Source of the DNA: Stercorarius parasiticus
Taxonomy: Eukaryota > Chordata > Aves > Charadriiformes > Stercorariidae
Direction of reading: 5' to 3'
DNA: 64,000 nucleotides
NCBI GenBank assembly: GCA_013396915.1
Contig: VWZL01000877.1
Span: 939,296 to 1,003,295, forward strand
Notes under the pieces: generated by a model
The model's input: the letters and a program-made list of their open reading frames with translations, nothing else
The model's database searches: none
Told to the model about the DNA's origin: nothing
Part shown: piece by piece, positions 13,701-26,879 of the stretch
Position numbering within the stretch: the first letter of the stretch is position 1
How the letters are laid out: each line of letters opens with the position of its first letter
Program-made: the position numbers and the translations under genes

Positions 13701-14437
13701 GCCCTTTGCTAGCAACTTGTACATTTTTAATCCTTCTTTAGTTACACTAATGAAGGCAGCAACTAAATCATAGAGCCTTCTCAGTATGAAAAATCAGAGG
13801 GTCAAAGTTTTGCTTTCAGCATCATAACTTCCCCCCTTATGTTAGCAGAAGAAAGTATGTGCAGGAAGTATGCAGCATGAAGGAGAAAAAGAAGTAGTTT
13901 TGCTGAAGCATTATTGCAGTAGCAAGAAAAATGGGTTGAAAAGCATAGACCTAATGCTACTCCTAGTCAATACATTTTATGGTTATAATAAACTGAATTA
14001 ATGATACATTGAAAACGTTTTGTTATTGCTTTTTTTTTTTATAGGACACAACAAAAACCATGCAATAACTTTACTGTAAGTTACTCACAGGAATTCTATC
14101 AAGCTATAGTCTTGAGTATATCTCCAACCAGAGTATATCATCAACCAAACGAAAGAAAAGTGGGACAGAAGACATCCAAAGCAATGATGAGGTTAAGCAA
14201 AAGCAGAATGATCACATCCGTCCCAAATGTGTCCACCCTGGTCTCCTTTATATCAACATGTCCCTGACCGTGACCAGAGTATAAGGTGCAATTTTCAAGG
14301 GCAGGAAGAACTGATTCCATAAAAGCTTTCCTTAGGATGCAGGAAGATCCTGATACGAAAGCCAACAGTACTCTTAACATCATGGAGTTTTGCTTTGTGT
14401 ATTCTCCTTGCTATAGAGCAGGACTCTGACAAATGCT
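7766..14437. other. Noncoding DNA, no gene recognised
   Basis: This is unique AT-rich sequence. A GC-richer patch at 8640-8770 includes a small near-tandem CCCCATCTGC repeat (8725-8750), and open frames of up to 124 codons overlap there on both strands without any recognisable protein. A second cluster of overlapping frames lies at 11607-12147. TG-rich runs occur near 11198-11225. Nothing supports an exon or RNA gene. Confidence 0.45.
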
Positions 14438-14461
14438 TATATATGTATATATACATATATA
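14438..14461. repeat. 24-bp perfect AT palindrome
   Basis: The alternating TA/TG tract is its own reverse complement over 24 bases, with the dyad centre between 14449 and 14450. It could form a small hairpin or cruciform. Such (TA)n-type palindromes are common in vertebrate DNA and no function is implied. Confidence 0.9.
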
Positions 14462-17400
14462 AATGTGAAGAGGCAACAGCTGTGTAAGTTCTAAAGAAGC
14501 CAGCCCAGTGAGAACTGTTCACTTCATGGCTCACAGCAATAATGACCTCTCATTTAATCAGCAAAGACCACATTCAGATCTTTCTTCAGGCAAGCTCTAA
14601 TTCAAGGCCTGAGGAAAAGATGGCTGAAAAATCCATGAAAACTGATGACGGTGTAAACTGCTGCTGGAAAACTTCAAAGGGGATTTAGCTGTTATAAGAC
14701 TTCAGGGTATGGCCCATAGCTGTATGCACCCATTCAAATTTAATGAAAAAGAAATTGTATACTTCACCGTGTTTCACTTCAGAGGTGTTTCCTTGTTGGA
14801 AGTGGTGTAAGACCCACCTGCCTTAGCTTGTACATTTGTTTGTTCATAGTGCCCAGGTGGTAGCAGCTAGATGAGAAACCGCAGACATCCTGGGGAGCAT
14901 ATGGCTGCTCAGCCTTGTCAAAAGTTCTGTTTTTAACTTGGATCCCATAATGACACAACCTAAATAAATGAGCAGAAGCAGTGTTACTTAGCCTTGCACA
15001 AAGCAGAAAGGACTTTAACACATTCTTTTCAGCTGCCATTCTTCTTACCTAGCCCTCTGAAAACACTCATTCATAACTTCTTTAGTTATGCCTATGGGCA
15101 CATAGAATATTACCGGTTTTAAATGAGGGACCACGCCAAGCTTCAGAAATAAATCTAGTCTCTGCTCCAGAACTACTTCAAGTAGAGTGCATATTTAAAA
15201 CTCAAGTTTGAAAACTTGAGGGAAGGGACATCCTGGCTCATTGTGTCTGTATGTCCTTGCTATCATGGACAGCGTTTGCCTTAAATATGAGTCTCATCAT
15301 AAAACTTGTTCAAGTTTTTCATCTGCACTGCCCCAGCTAGCAGGCTATGTCTGAATTTTAGTGCTTTTCTCTTTACAAGTCTTCTCATTTCTGCTCTGAA
15401 TACATTCCTTGTCAGTTTACTTGTGCTTGTGATGACATGTTAAGTTAATGAGATCCTTTTCCATTATAGTTTAAAAGAGCTCTTCATATGGGTATTTCTT
15501 CATGTATGATGGACAGAAAGACTAGCTGAGTGAGAAACTTGAACTGAAGTTTACTGTGAGTAAGCCTTCCCATGAAACTTGCACCTGCCTAGCCTTTTAA
15601 GGGAGAGTTAACATTTCCTTACTATCAAAGCCACCACCTTGTGCCAGAATAGGGCATCTCTGCATTTTCGGTTCTCAGCTTTCTGAGATATCCAACTCCA
15701 TGAGTGCATGTTTCAGATACGAGACAGAGCTGGACCCTCACAAGTGTTGTGTTGATTTCAGTGCCTTAAGATTTTAGATTTTTTGCCTAAATCTTCTGTG
15801 CTTGCTCCATGTTTTCCCCTGCTGCATTTTAAACCATCCAGTCTCCAGGGGAGCCTGAAGAGCTTAGTGGAGAACGGTGTTCAGGCAAGCAATGGCATTC
15901 GGGAGGGTGGATTTTCAGCATGCCAAGAAAAATGAGTGCAGCTTGTAACTACAGCCAAGCATAACACGATTTCACACATCTATTGGTATAGGCAATAGAC
16001 AGCTCCTGTAACAAGACTTTTCAAGACGGACATTCATTTCAAGACCAGTGTTTCTTACACTACTGTGCCATGCTTTCAGTATACGTGTGCTGCCAGGAAG
16101 GCTAACAGAGGTGCCACGCATATAATTCACTTGATCTTCCTAAATGCCAGCCCTGTCCCCATAAATTAAGCAGTCAGTTACACTAATATTAGTGGCAGAT
16201 TTCAGTGAACAAGAAATCCTCATATTCAAATAATCCATTAGATTGCACCTATTATGAATTTAACTATACCCAATTTTGTGGTCGTCTCTTAACACCATTG
16301 GTTTGGGAAAATATTCTGTTATTAGATTTGCCAATATGGATATAGCACATCTGTATAGTCAGCTGCATTCCCTGGGAACTGGAGACTTCAGTCAGTTTAG
16401 TGGTGTCCATGAAACCAGATCCTCAAGTGAGTTAAATTACAACAAAAGCAACTGTGTAATTCAGACCAGAAAGGTAAACAGGAACAGCAGCCATAGAAGA
16501 TGTAGATATCAGAAACAAGGCTACATCTACGGAAAAAGAAAAATCAAAAGCTCCACTTTCTCTGCCTCATGAGAGGCTAGATCAATTGTAGAACAAAAAA
16601 ACCTACACAATTTGCTAGTGATTTTAAGGTGAGCAATCGTATGATCACAAGTAATTCTTTTTCAGAGCAACACCCACTCAAGCCAAAGCAACAGGGCAAA
16701 TCAGGACTTAGCTCATACAATTCACACTGAAGGCAGAAACCTGGGCTATACAGAGCTTTGTACCACTGCCATTAAAAGAGACATTATTTTAAAAGAAACA
16801 GTCCAACAGACACAGCTCTAGTTTGAACCCTAGTGATAACAGTATGATGGTATTTCATACCTGTGCAGCTTATTCTCCTTCCTTCACCAGAAAAGGTACA
16901 TGAGTTTCAAGATTTCTTTTAGAGACTGTAACTGTAACCTCTTGGTCTAGAGACTTAAGTACCACTTTCACACCCCATGAGGGGCATCTAAATCACTGTG
17001 GCATTTCAACGTGTTTCTGCTCAATGGCTCAGCCCTGGCAGCACTGTGACTTTAGAGGGTCACAGTTTTGCTATGAGATATTTAAATTATGTAAAACCTT
17101 AAAAAAGATTTCTGTATTTTGCAGCTCTGCCACCTGAAAATACCCAAGACCATTCAGAAGTCAGCCTCAGCTACTCCTGCTTTATCCATTTATCACATCC
17201 CTGATAGGACACCTTCAGTTTTATCCTTCATTTTCCATTGCTCAGCTTCCCATTGCAAGTTCCATGAAGACTGAATTTGATCAAGGCAATTAATGTAACA
17301 TGCTCAGTGTATAAATATGCTTCAGATACAAACACACATGCCTGAAAAGTGCCTGTAATAATTCTTACAAAAATAGATCCATTTCTTCTTTTGTGAACCT

Positions 17401-20035
17401 CAATAATTTTAATAGCATTTCAAAACATTTCAAAATTTGGTACTCTAGCCCAAATTTTGGGTGTTCAGAGTCATATGCAGCTAGCCCCTAAACATGCAAT
17501 GTAGCATGTCATTGGAGGGCCCCTTCAGATTCTGAAGAAAATTTTTTTGGAGGAAGAGGGAAATAGAGAAACAGAGGAATAATAAAAGGTTCAAGTTTAG
17601 AGGGCATCCTAAAACACAGTTCCCTACTTGATAAACGTAACATCTGAAACAGGTGGTATATGTTGCAATCCATATGCTCTTTCTGGAGAAGAATTATTGA
17701 TGCTATTTTGAGGGTACCCAAAATTTCAATCAAATTGAATGTCTTTTTCACAACTATTGTTGCTGTTACTATGGCTTTCTAGCTCTCCTTTCAGCTAAAG
17801 TTGTTCATGAAAATTTTTAGGTTTCCCAGGTGGAACAGCCACAGTATGACCAAAAAAATCTAACACTGCGGTCTTTCTTGAGAAAGAGTCCCAAACTTAA
17901 AAGTGTGAACAGGCCCATACATGAAAGATTATAATTGCTTTTAAGTAGACACCGTTATGGCCTCACATCAAGCAACAGCTAATTACTAAGGGCATGAAAA
18001 GGGTGCTCTGGCACTAATGTATATTAATCACATAAAGACTAATGTACACATTCCTAGATAAAAATGACGTAACAATAAATTAAATTAAATCCCTTTTTGT
18101 TGGCTGGTCAGTAAGTCTAGTTCTAAGAAACGCTAATATATATTTATCTGCTGGAACATAATGCTATTTTATTATTTTATTAGTTATTGCCCTTACTGCA
18201 TAAAGTCATCCTCCCTTTTAAAATGCCAGACCATATCAGGTAAGATGTGATGTTGGTAGTAAAACCAATGAATACAAATAGGGGTCTGAAATTAATCTAT
18301 TCTAAAAGTGTTACATTTTCACTGCCTGTTTTTGTCATTAATGTTAAGGAAGTAAGAAGTATTGAATGAGAATGTCGTAACCTTTTCCAGTGTGTAGCAA
18401 AACACCACAAAGGCAAAAAATATTCTTTGATCATCTTGTGGGGGCTGGCAGACTCGGGATGATGATTAATAATTACGAGATATTTAGAGGTAATTTTTCA
18501 AATACTATCTAATTTAGCATAATCTATAATACATAAGATTAAGAGCTAGTTCAGGCTGACGCTTTCAAACCTCGTTCAAAGACAAAACTTTTAAAGACAA
18601 TATTTCAGATAAACTAGGATTGATGCCCTTTGGGGTAGAACAAAGACTAATGAGTAGTTAGCAGTTTGCTGACCACCCATAGGTCCAGGGACTGCTAATC
18701 AAAGCATCCCCAAAAATTACTGCAGTTAGATATGAGGAGTGTGTCGTCAGGATGACCATGAGCACTGACTGGCCACCAGGACAAAGAGCTCCCAGCTAGA
18801 GGGTGTTGATGTTCACTGGTGGAGTTTCTACTGGAGGGGAGAGGTGGCTCAGCAGATATTTGACCTCCTCCAAGGTGTGTCCTTAGAGCAGGACAACTGG
18901 CTCTGGTCATCCTTTTTGAACGGAGTAATGTCAAGCAGTGGCTCTGGTTGCAAACCACACTGCAGACTTCAATGTCATTCCTAACAGTGAAGCTCTCCAC
19001 CACCATTACAGCATCTCTGATAAGAATCTAAGGGCTTTGAAAAGCCCATGGTTTTCACAGCCCATATTGGCAGAGACTGGCAAAACAGGGCAATGATGAT
19101 CATGGTTAAGTATTCTGCCCCTAATAATTGTATCATTAGTAATGCTTAAGGGTAAGATCAGTAATGCTTGGGGAATTGAAATATAAGGGACCAATGCTGT
19201 AAGGTGCTGCAAAGCTCAGAGGTGTGGAATACTTTGCATTTCACTCAGAGGTGCTTGGCACACTGCAAGGTCAGGCCTTACCTTTTCCAAAGACCTGTGC
19301 TCAGGGGGAATATCCATGCTAGGCAATAGAGCAAACCTGTGCCTGCTGGCCAATCTGTTCCAGCAACTAACCCAAAATTGTCATGTCAGCAAAGCATTAG
19401 CAGAATAAAGCCATTTCAAAGCCCAGGTGTGCGCCCACCATGCTGTTCTGTTCTGTGCTTGGTGCTGGCACCAGCTCTTGTTGACAAGAACTTGTGAATG
19501 CTGCAGCATTTTATTAGATGTGTCAACATGTCTAAAGGTCTTGAAGGTGTGCAAAATAAAATCCTGTGGAAACAGAAATTACCTCAGTACAGCAACTAGT
19601 GAGAATAGTTACTCCCAATCTGAAATTGTTTCACTATGTGCCAGGGCTCCATCTACTCTATCATTAAAGGATTCTCTATTTGGAGCAAATGTACACTGGC
19701 CAAGTTGAAGAATATGTGCCTGCACTTCTTTCTTTTACAACTAAGGAATAATCATGGAATAATCCCCACCGTGAAGGTAAACAAGTTAACCTCAGATTTA
19801 ATGATCTGGGGAGACAGTTCTGTGGGTTGGCATGTGCTCTGAAGCAAATGCTCATTTATGTATTTCTCTTTTATCTTTCCCTCTTGCCAAGCAACTTCAA
19901 ATCATACTATGTGAAGAATCCTGGGTAAATGACCCCTTTTGAACAGCAAAGGTTAATAAATATTTTTTTTAAGTAATGGAAGATGGTGGAAGAAACAGTG
20001 AATTGAACTCTGATTTTTCAAGAAAAGCCTTGGTA
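14462..20035. other. Noncoding DNA, no gene recognised
   Basis: This stretch is unique and AT-rich. It contains a perfect 9-bp stem with a 2-nt loop at 15201-15220 (CTCAAGTTTGAAAACTTGAG). The segment at roughly 18030-18240 is AT-rich with several homeobox-like and CRE-like words (TGACGTAA near 18066), which is the texture of conserved noncoding DNA, but conservation cannot be judged from one sequence. The longest frame (18695-19006 minus, 103 codons) is not recognisable. Confidence 0.45.
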
Positions 20036-20068
20036 TGTGTGTGTATATATATATATATATAAAAAAAA
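20036..20068. repeat. Compound microsatellite (TG)n(TA)n followed by A8
   Basis: Alternating TG turns into alternating TA and ends in eight A residues. Alternating tracts of this kind are length-variable, and the TG part can adopt Z-DNA. Confidence 0.9.
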
Positions 20069-20630
20069 GTAATTGTTTCTCTCAATAGATAGGAAACATG
20101 TAACTAAGGAAGGGATAAAAAAAAAATCCCCTATTTAATAACTGCCATTTATAATGCAGAGGGAATTGATTTACTGGTTTAAAACCATTCTGCCAATCTA
20201 GAAGTTCCTGTAATATCTAAATCAATGTTGTTCAAATGTCTGTGCAAGCAAAACAAAGCCCTATCAATTGAACAACCAAACAACTTTTCGTATTAATCAG
20301 TCGGTGCTTGATAAATCCCACTGATGTAGAAAATTAGCACCTTTGCATGTTTCCCAGATTTTGATTTCATTTTGGACACTTGGTCATGCATTCTAAGTGC
20401 TGCCTGGCTGGCTGTAACTATTTCAGTTGAGATCCATTATTTCTAGGAGAATTATGTGCCTTGTTAGGGAAATGCCAGCTATTTCCATTCCAGCATCTGC
20501 ACTGCGGTTGATCTATTATTAACGTTGAGCTCATTAAAAAAATGAAAGAATCTGATTTGTGTCTTTGGGGTGGGGGTTACTGAGGCTTCTGTTGAAACAA
20601 ATAAGCTGGCTGTGCTGCTTCCAGTTGACA

Positions 20631-20760
20631 CAGCTGTCAGGAAAGCATTGGCTGCCGCTGCACTGCACAGGGATTCTCGGCTACGAGGGCCTTGTAGCCA
20701 TATGTAAACAATACCGCGCCGATGACAGGTTTACAACACTGGAGACAACATGTGCAGCTG
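20631..20760. promoter_or_regulatory. Candidate enhancer-like cluster (E-boxes, forkhead, TGACAG)
   Basis: Within 130 bp lie a CAGCTG E-box (20631-20636), a forkhead-type GTAAACAATA (20704-20713), a TALE-homeodomain-type TGACAG (20723-20728), an inverted TTTAC half-site beside it, and two abutting E-boxes CATGTG and CAGCTG (20749-20760). Several CpGs, including CCGCGCCG, survive at 20656-20722 in a background where CpG is rare. Motif presence is directly visible. Regulatory activity is inference, and such short words also occur by chance. Confidence 0.3.
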
Positions 20761-23700
20761 TTAGCCACTGTTTTTTATAGCGCAAAACAAATGTTTTTTG
20801 ATTTGGGGGTGTTTGGCATGAAGCCTCCGCACCAGCAGTGAGAAGGGGAGGATGGGTGGCTGATGGCAGCTTTATGTCTACACCGTGATGAGGAAGGGGC
20901 TGATGGACACCTTTCCTTCCCCTTGCCTCCTCGTCTTCCTCCGGGTGGCTCTTCGGAGGAGGCTGAGTCCCTGTCACCTGCATACATGTTTTATGGTTTA
21001 AAAAGCTGAAGGGTTCCCCACGGCGAACGAGAGAAACATCACTCTGGGATGCTCTGGGAGCAGCTGATTTGGGCCATGAGCCACTGAGCCACGTAACAGC
21101 CACTATTAAAGGAGGGCTTTTAAAATGGAGAGGGTAAAAAGGGGTACTAGAGATTGGAAATTCTGACCAAAAACTCTTGAATGGGAGGGTACACAGAGGC
21201 CGAGGAGCAACGATGTCTTGGAGTAAATTTTATGCTGTCCTGCTTTTGTGTTAACAACCTGAAATGCTAAATGCTTTCTGACCCAGCAGACAGCACACAG
21301 ACTGCATGTTAGAACAGGTGGGAAAAATCAAAAGCAAAGGAAGTTATAAAAAACCCGTAATTTTCCTGTAATAAACACCAGTGACATTCCCATAAACCAC
21401 ATCCCAGAACAGTAACTATATTTTACAAATAATTACTGCGTTGTCAAACCCCCGTGTATATGGGCTTGGTATACTTTAGCCTTGGGCACCTCAACTAGTC
21501 AAGCCATACTAAAGTACAACTTTGTCAGCAATGTAAGGTTACACATGCCCTTCAAAACTTGTTGGCTCACTTACCTTTTTGTGACAGAAAGTTCCTGGCA
21601 CATCCTGATTAATATGCTGTTAAACACCTAAGTCATGGTAACCTAGTAGAAATTGCTAGCAAAGAAAATAGTCCAGGACCTATTCTCTAGCCTTGAAGGC
21701 AGTGTCACTGCATAATTTGCACCTCAGTAGTTAAATTCTCTTCTGCTACATTGCTTGGACCCTATTGACATCCATTGGGACGGTCCCTGGTCCCTGGTGT
21801 CCTCTCACCCTAGACTGGCATTGGCTGGGAAAGCGCCAATTACCATGGGTCAAAAATATACATAAGGAGTACATGAACAAATAAGACCATCGTGGGCCAG
21901 GTCTTGTGAGTATGCCCTTGTCAAGTTTAGTATACCAGTATGGATGTAGGTTTAGCACAGATGGTAGTGTTAAAACCGTTTTCATTTACTCTTAAATCTA
22001 TAGGACAATGGGCTGCTATGATATACTGGAACTCCCTTTTGCAAGGGGGGTGGTTGGCAGTGCAGTGAGGCAGATGCAGTCCCTTGGATCTCAGGATGCA
22101 TCATTCACAAAGACTTTAATGATAAATAGAAAGAGTTACTTGCTCACAAAACACCATAACTACAGAAAATAAATTATCCAGGGAAACGATTGCATGTTCC
22201 CATCTGTAAACATTCTGGAAATTGGAAAATTGATTGCACAAATCTACAGAATCAATTATTTGTGAAAATCTTTTTTCACTTCTTCTTAGTTAGTGTGCTG
22301 CCGTCTTCCCCATTGATTTTTTTTCCCTTCACACTTTTAGAAAGAAGTGATATTTCTGAATGAAAGGGATCAAAAATTCAAGAAAATTCAGGAAATGTGT
22401 TTTCCTTAGTTTGAGTTTTCAGGAATGTGCTGAATTCAGAATGATTTTCTTTAAAGTATCTTCCTCTCCCAGGTAAATTCAACTTTCAAACCATCTTTTT
22501 TGCTAAATAATCTTTTGTTTATGACTCAGAAGCAAATGAAAACAAACTTACAAACTTATTTAAAGGTAATTTTTAGCCTTCCTGAATTATTTTAAAGACA
22601 AAATTAAATCTCACCATGTGACTTTAAATAGTTGGAGTGTGAGAAAACAATATTCAGCAAGAAATGCTAATATAAGCAAAATAATTATGTTGTTATATAG
22701 CTGGGGGAAATCATAAAGGGAATGATCTTGATTTGAGAGATAAAGATCTGTAATTGTGCTGTATTTTATACACAGCAGCATGTCCAGATGACTGGGTAAC
22801 ACATTTGAGAGAATTATTCCATCATATGGCTTTTGGAAGAGCTGTTAGTTATTGCATTCTAAGGCCTTCATCATCTAAGTTTAATTTTTGAAGTTGTTCA
22901 TACCCTTGTCAATATTGGTATTTTTTAGCGAGTGCTGGAAGCAAAGACTGTTTATGACACATCCTACTTACATAAAGCCCCTTTTCTAACAAGGTCATAG
23001 TATAGTTGTCTATAAAAATTGCACATTCTTGCCACAAAAAGCAGACGCAGCTGGAAAGAGAATTTCAATTTTGAGTAACCATTTGTGTGTGTGGTGCACA
23101 GTTACACAAACAGCTTCCAGCCTACCATAAGTGCTCTGCCTTTTAGCTCTGGGTGGGGTTTTATAGCCACCATAAACTTCATCCTCTAATAGATAAAAGC
23201 CTGTGAGCACAGATGGATGACGAGATTGATGACAGTGCTCTCCCACAGCTGCACTGTCCCTTCCCCAGTGAGTACTGGGAGATAACACATGTGCCCGCAC
23301 GAGGCATGTGAGAGGTTTGCTCCTGTTTTAACTCCATCTGCTACACAGGTGGATTATGCCGGCTATCCATGGGCAATCCTGTTGCTGCCTCTCTCACCAC
23401 AGATGACAAGTTGCTCCCTCCGCCTTCCAAGGCAGTGACTTGTCCTGTGTCCTCCAGAGCTTGACACCCATGGGAACATTCCCAGGTCCTGCAATGGGGC
23501 TGGGCAGTAGCGAAATGCCTTAGGCACTCTGCCCTTTGCTCCTACCCACTGTCAACCTTGGCATGGCCACGTGCTAGTAAACACCATGTGTACTTACAGT
23601 TTCATCTGAGGGGATGTTCTTGGATCAGTTTGGCTTAGGAGAAAATGAAGAACCAGGTTCCTTGCTCTTACTCTCTAACGGCCTGTGTTGCGACAATGAG

Positions 23701-24601
23701 ACAGGACCTGCCAACCCTTCCATTCACTTCACTGCATTTAATTCCAGTGATGTCATAACCCCAAAAGATGACTTCATTGCTCTAAACACCTCAAACAGTA
23801 ATTGCATCTGTTATTCTATTATTTGTCTTGCAAAAGTTGGGCAAATGTTTCTATATGGAAAGTCCTTCTATTTTTTAGTGGCTGCCTGGTTGCAAATCCC
23901 TTTATTTAGTTCAGGTACCATACTTAAGTTCTGATGTACAGAATATTATTTTTTTCTCATTCTTGTTTTTTTAAAAAAGAATTTAATAACTTAATGTTCT
24001 TGAAATATCACAATATCAAGTCATCCACTGATGCAATCCATAACTCACTTGATACCTTTTCTGTGTTTGTAATGAGCAGTTGAAATTACATATTAAAAAA
24101 TGTCATTTAAACACGCGTTAAATTGGGCATAAAAAGAAATCAGGATGCTCTAAGGGGTCAGAATAATGTTACAGAATAGTAGCTGAATGGTTTAATTCTT
24201 GTAGTGTAAGTGACTGATGATCAATAAAAGCAACCAAAAAAAAAGGCAGAGTAAAAACTTAAGGCAGGAACCATCAACATTCATGCCTGTCTGAAATCAC
24301 AAGTGGAAAGTCTGTGCCTAAACATATAGACATTTCTTAGATAAATCAGATCCCTTTACTTTTCCTCTGCCCATATGCTGACGTTATCCATGATCTCAAG
24401 TCCTTTTTCCATGTGTCTTAAGCTTGCGAATTTCTTCACAGCAGCACTGCTTCTGTCATATTATTTCTGAGAGTCGTATGTTTTTAAGCCCTCAGCTGAA
24501 ATTTCTGATCATGTCTTTATCTCTTCTTGACTATGTCTTTGCAGACTTCTCAGACAACCATTCCCTACCCCACAGAGGGATTCAGTATCTCTTTTCAATG
24601 A
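20761..24601. other. Noncoding DNA, no gene recognised
   Basis: A GC-richer part at 20820-21080 carries overlapping frames on the minus strand (140 and 70 codons) with low-complexity proline, serine and arginine-rich translations and no known domain. The rest is AT-rich unique sequence. A 106-codon plus-strand frame at 23614-23934 is not recognisable. Confidence 0.45.
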
Positions 24602-24629
24602 GGGGGGTGGGGGGAGGGCAGGGAGGGGG
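24602..24629 (+). repeat. Guanine run with G-quadruplex pattern
   Basis: Five guanine runs of 6, 6, 3, 3 and 5 bases are separated by loops of 1, 1, 2 and 1 bases. This satisfies the usual G3+N1-7 quadruplex rule on the plus strand, with very short loops. It is the clearest such motif in the window. Confidence 0.85.
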
Positions 24630-24852
24630 ACACCAAAACCCGACACTTTTTTCATGGAAAGGTAAAAACTCAACGATGTCAGCAAAACTTGCCAAACAGT
24701 TTGGAAAGAAAATGGAGCAATGCAATTAGTCTGACAGTATATACACCCTTTTGGTGATTCACCTGTAAGTGGACAATAGTAGAAACCATCCAGCTGTTGC
24801 AGGGGAACACAGCACACAGTATCTGCCAGCCTGGAGCAGGCACTGCTGTAGC

Positions 24853-24918
24853 TATCAGTATTACCTCTGTAATCCTGTACCTCCGTACACCCCGTATCAG
24901 TATTACCTCAGTATTACC
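24853..24918. repeat. Spaced 15-bp direct repeats
   Basis: TATCAGTATTACCTC occurs exactly at 24853-24867 and again at 24895-24909, and TCAGTATTACC follows again, overlapping, at 24908-24918. The period between the two full copies is 42 bp. This looks like a small tandem duplication with decay of the spacer. Confidence 0.85.
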
Positions 24919-26083
24919 ATCTTCCTCCCAGCTATGGTTCAGACCCTGCTCCAAACGTTGGGTTGTGAAAGTTAGCATGTGCTAGAGAAACCAGCTGTCC
25001 TTTGGTCCAGCAGAATCCCAAAAGGGCGTCCTGACACACAAGGAGTGCTCTGAGGCAAATCTTTGTTGCTTTAGCAACATTTCAACGAAAGGCAAGAGGA
25101 GCTGGATGAGATATGAGCAGAAATGGAAGGATCACAAAACACATGGCCCTAGACAGTCCTGGGCAAGTTAGGTTTCCTAATCACAAGAGGAATGTTTGTG
25201 CTATCTGTCTCCAGGATGGAGGGTTTAGATCAGGGAAATAAATACCTCACGCTTAAAAACTCCAGGAAGCCAGAAGCAGAATGGCATGTGCTCTGAACTT
25301 TCCCTCACTAACCCTCTCACAACACCCCTCGATGTGAGGAATGTAAAAAAGCACAAAAATCACAAAGCACATCTTTTGAAAGAGGAAGAGATGTTCCTGA
25401 GCTTTCAGAAAACAAAGTTAGCAGGAGTTATCTGTCTTGTGTTTAACACGAAGATGATTTTAATGACACGGCCAACAAACAACTAAACTACCTTCTCCAC
25501 AATATAATGAAAATCTATGAAGTTTGCTGGAGATGATCAGCTGTTTAGTAAAACCCAGCCCTAACTCATCAATATTCAGTGAATGCCTAATGTTATTTTT
25601 CTAGCAATTTCCCTCACTTGGCACTGGTTTGATACTAGGGAATAGACACATTTCTGCAGTTGCAGAACACTGTTCCACCTCACCAGCAACTGGCTGCTTC
25701 ACTTACCAAACTGACAGAGGCATTTCGCCTTCCCTCAGCATGAAAGCCTATTTTTGTATGCCTAAGGAAATGATTCTCAAGCCAGCCTATCTAACTTACA
25801 GATATGGCCCCCATCATATATTGTAACAGAAGCTTTTATGCAATCATAATATGAAACTATACATAATTAGTATGGTGTTTTTGTTTTTATACAGCAAACT
25901 GAGGTTTTTAAATTTACCCCCCAGCAAGGAAGGTTTTTCAAAATTTTCTTGCTAGCTTTATTCAGAATAAAGACCATTTGGGGTCTATTAAAAGCCGGAA
26001 GATTGTCTTCTCCTGTGGAAACACTGTGTTGTCTATCACATAAGAAGTTCTGTCAATATCGTCATGCTATTTTTGTGTTCTTA
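24919..26083. other. Noncoding DNA, no gene recognised
   Basis: Unique sequence of mixed composition. Only short overlapping frames of up to about 66 codons are present. Nothing recognisable. Confidence 0.5.
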
Positions 26084-26223
26084 AAATATAGAAAACTCTT
26101 TTAATAGGGAGAAGAAACAGCTTGAAATGAATAAAAACTGAGAATTACAAAGTGTTAGGAGAGGTCCAGTAATCTGCCTGTTTTCCTCAAAGAACTTTGA
26201 TAGCTGAAGGTTATGAAATTAAC
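26084..26223 (+). repeat. 140-bp direct duplication, copy 1
   Basis: This segment, from AAATATAGAAAACTC to GGTTATGAAATTAAC, recurs at 26880-27018. The copies differ by five substitutions and one single-base gap by eye, about 96% identity. The flanks on the left differ completely. It does not resemble CR1 or any repeat I can name. It could be a local segmental duplication or two insertions of an unrecognised interspersed repeat. Confidence 0.9.
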
Positions 26224-26402
26224 AGTGCAGACAAGCAGCTTTCGCCATGGCCTGGCTTGCAATTCGCACCTCTGAAAAAGCAATATTCTTTTTTCCTTTT
26301 CTTGATTCCTTTTAATCAACATGTCTCATTCCACTTCATGGCTGGAACTTTGGCCGCAAGAATCTAAATTTTCATTCAGATATGCTAAAAGTAACACAAC
26401 CT

Positions 26403-26426
26403 CACACACACACACACACACACACA
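26403..26426. repeat. (CA)12 microsatellite
   Basis: Twelve uninterrupted CA units form a perfect dinucleotide repeat that is likely to be length-polymorphic. It sits between the two copies of the 140-bp duplication. Confidence 0.95.
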
Positions 26427-26879
26427 TATCCCCTAAAGGAAATCAAGGATTTTAAATTAATTTATTCTCTGCTTGGGAGTGGACTGGTTTGCTGATCTAA
26501 ACATGAAGGTACAGGTAACTTCTGAATACTGACATAGTTACTTGCTAGTGTGTTGGTTAAAACAGAGCAATTTAATTATCATAATTTTAAATCAGCAAGC
26601 TGAAAACCACAGTTTAAGTAGCTGATTTTTATCTTGTTTCGCATAAGCCTTTTTCTAAAGGAAGTGTTGATTCCTTTTGCTGCTGCACATTGTGATCTAC
26701 TCACATTTATTAAAGCAAGTTACATGCAGGGAGCCTCAGACCTTCTTCTAGTGTCAGAGGAAGGCTGGCCCATTAATGTGTGACCAGTGCATGGGCAGCA
26801 GAGGGTCTCTGTGAGTTCCTTCGGTCCCTATCCCGCCACATACCTGGATGTGCACCCACCTGGTGGCAGCATCCGTAGG

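Noticed and set aside
20681..21103. 140-codon minus-strand frame
   Set aside because: Lies in GC-richer DNA where stops are rare and is overlapped by other frames. The translation is low-complexity and unrecognised.
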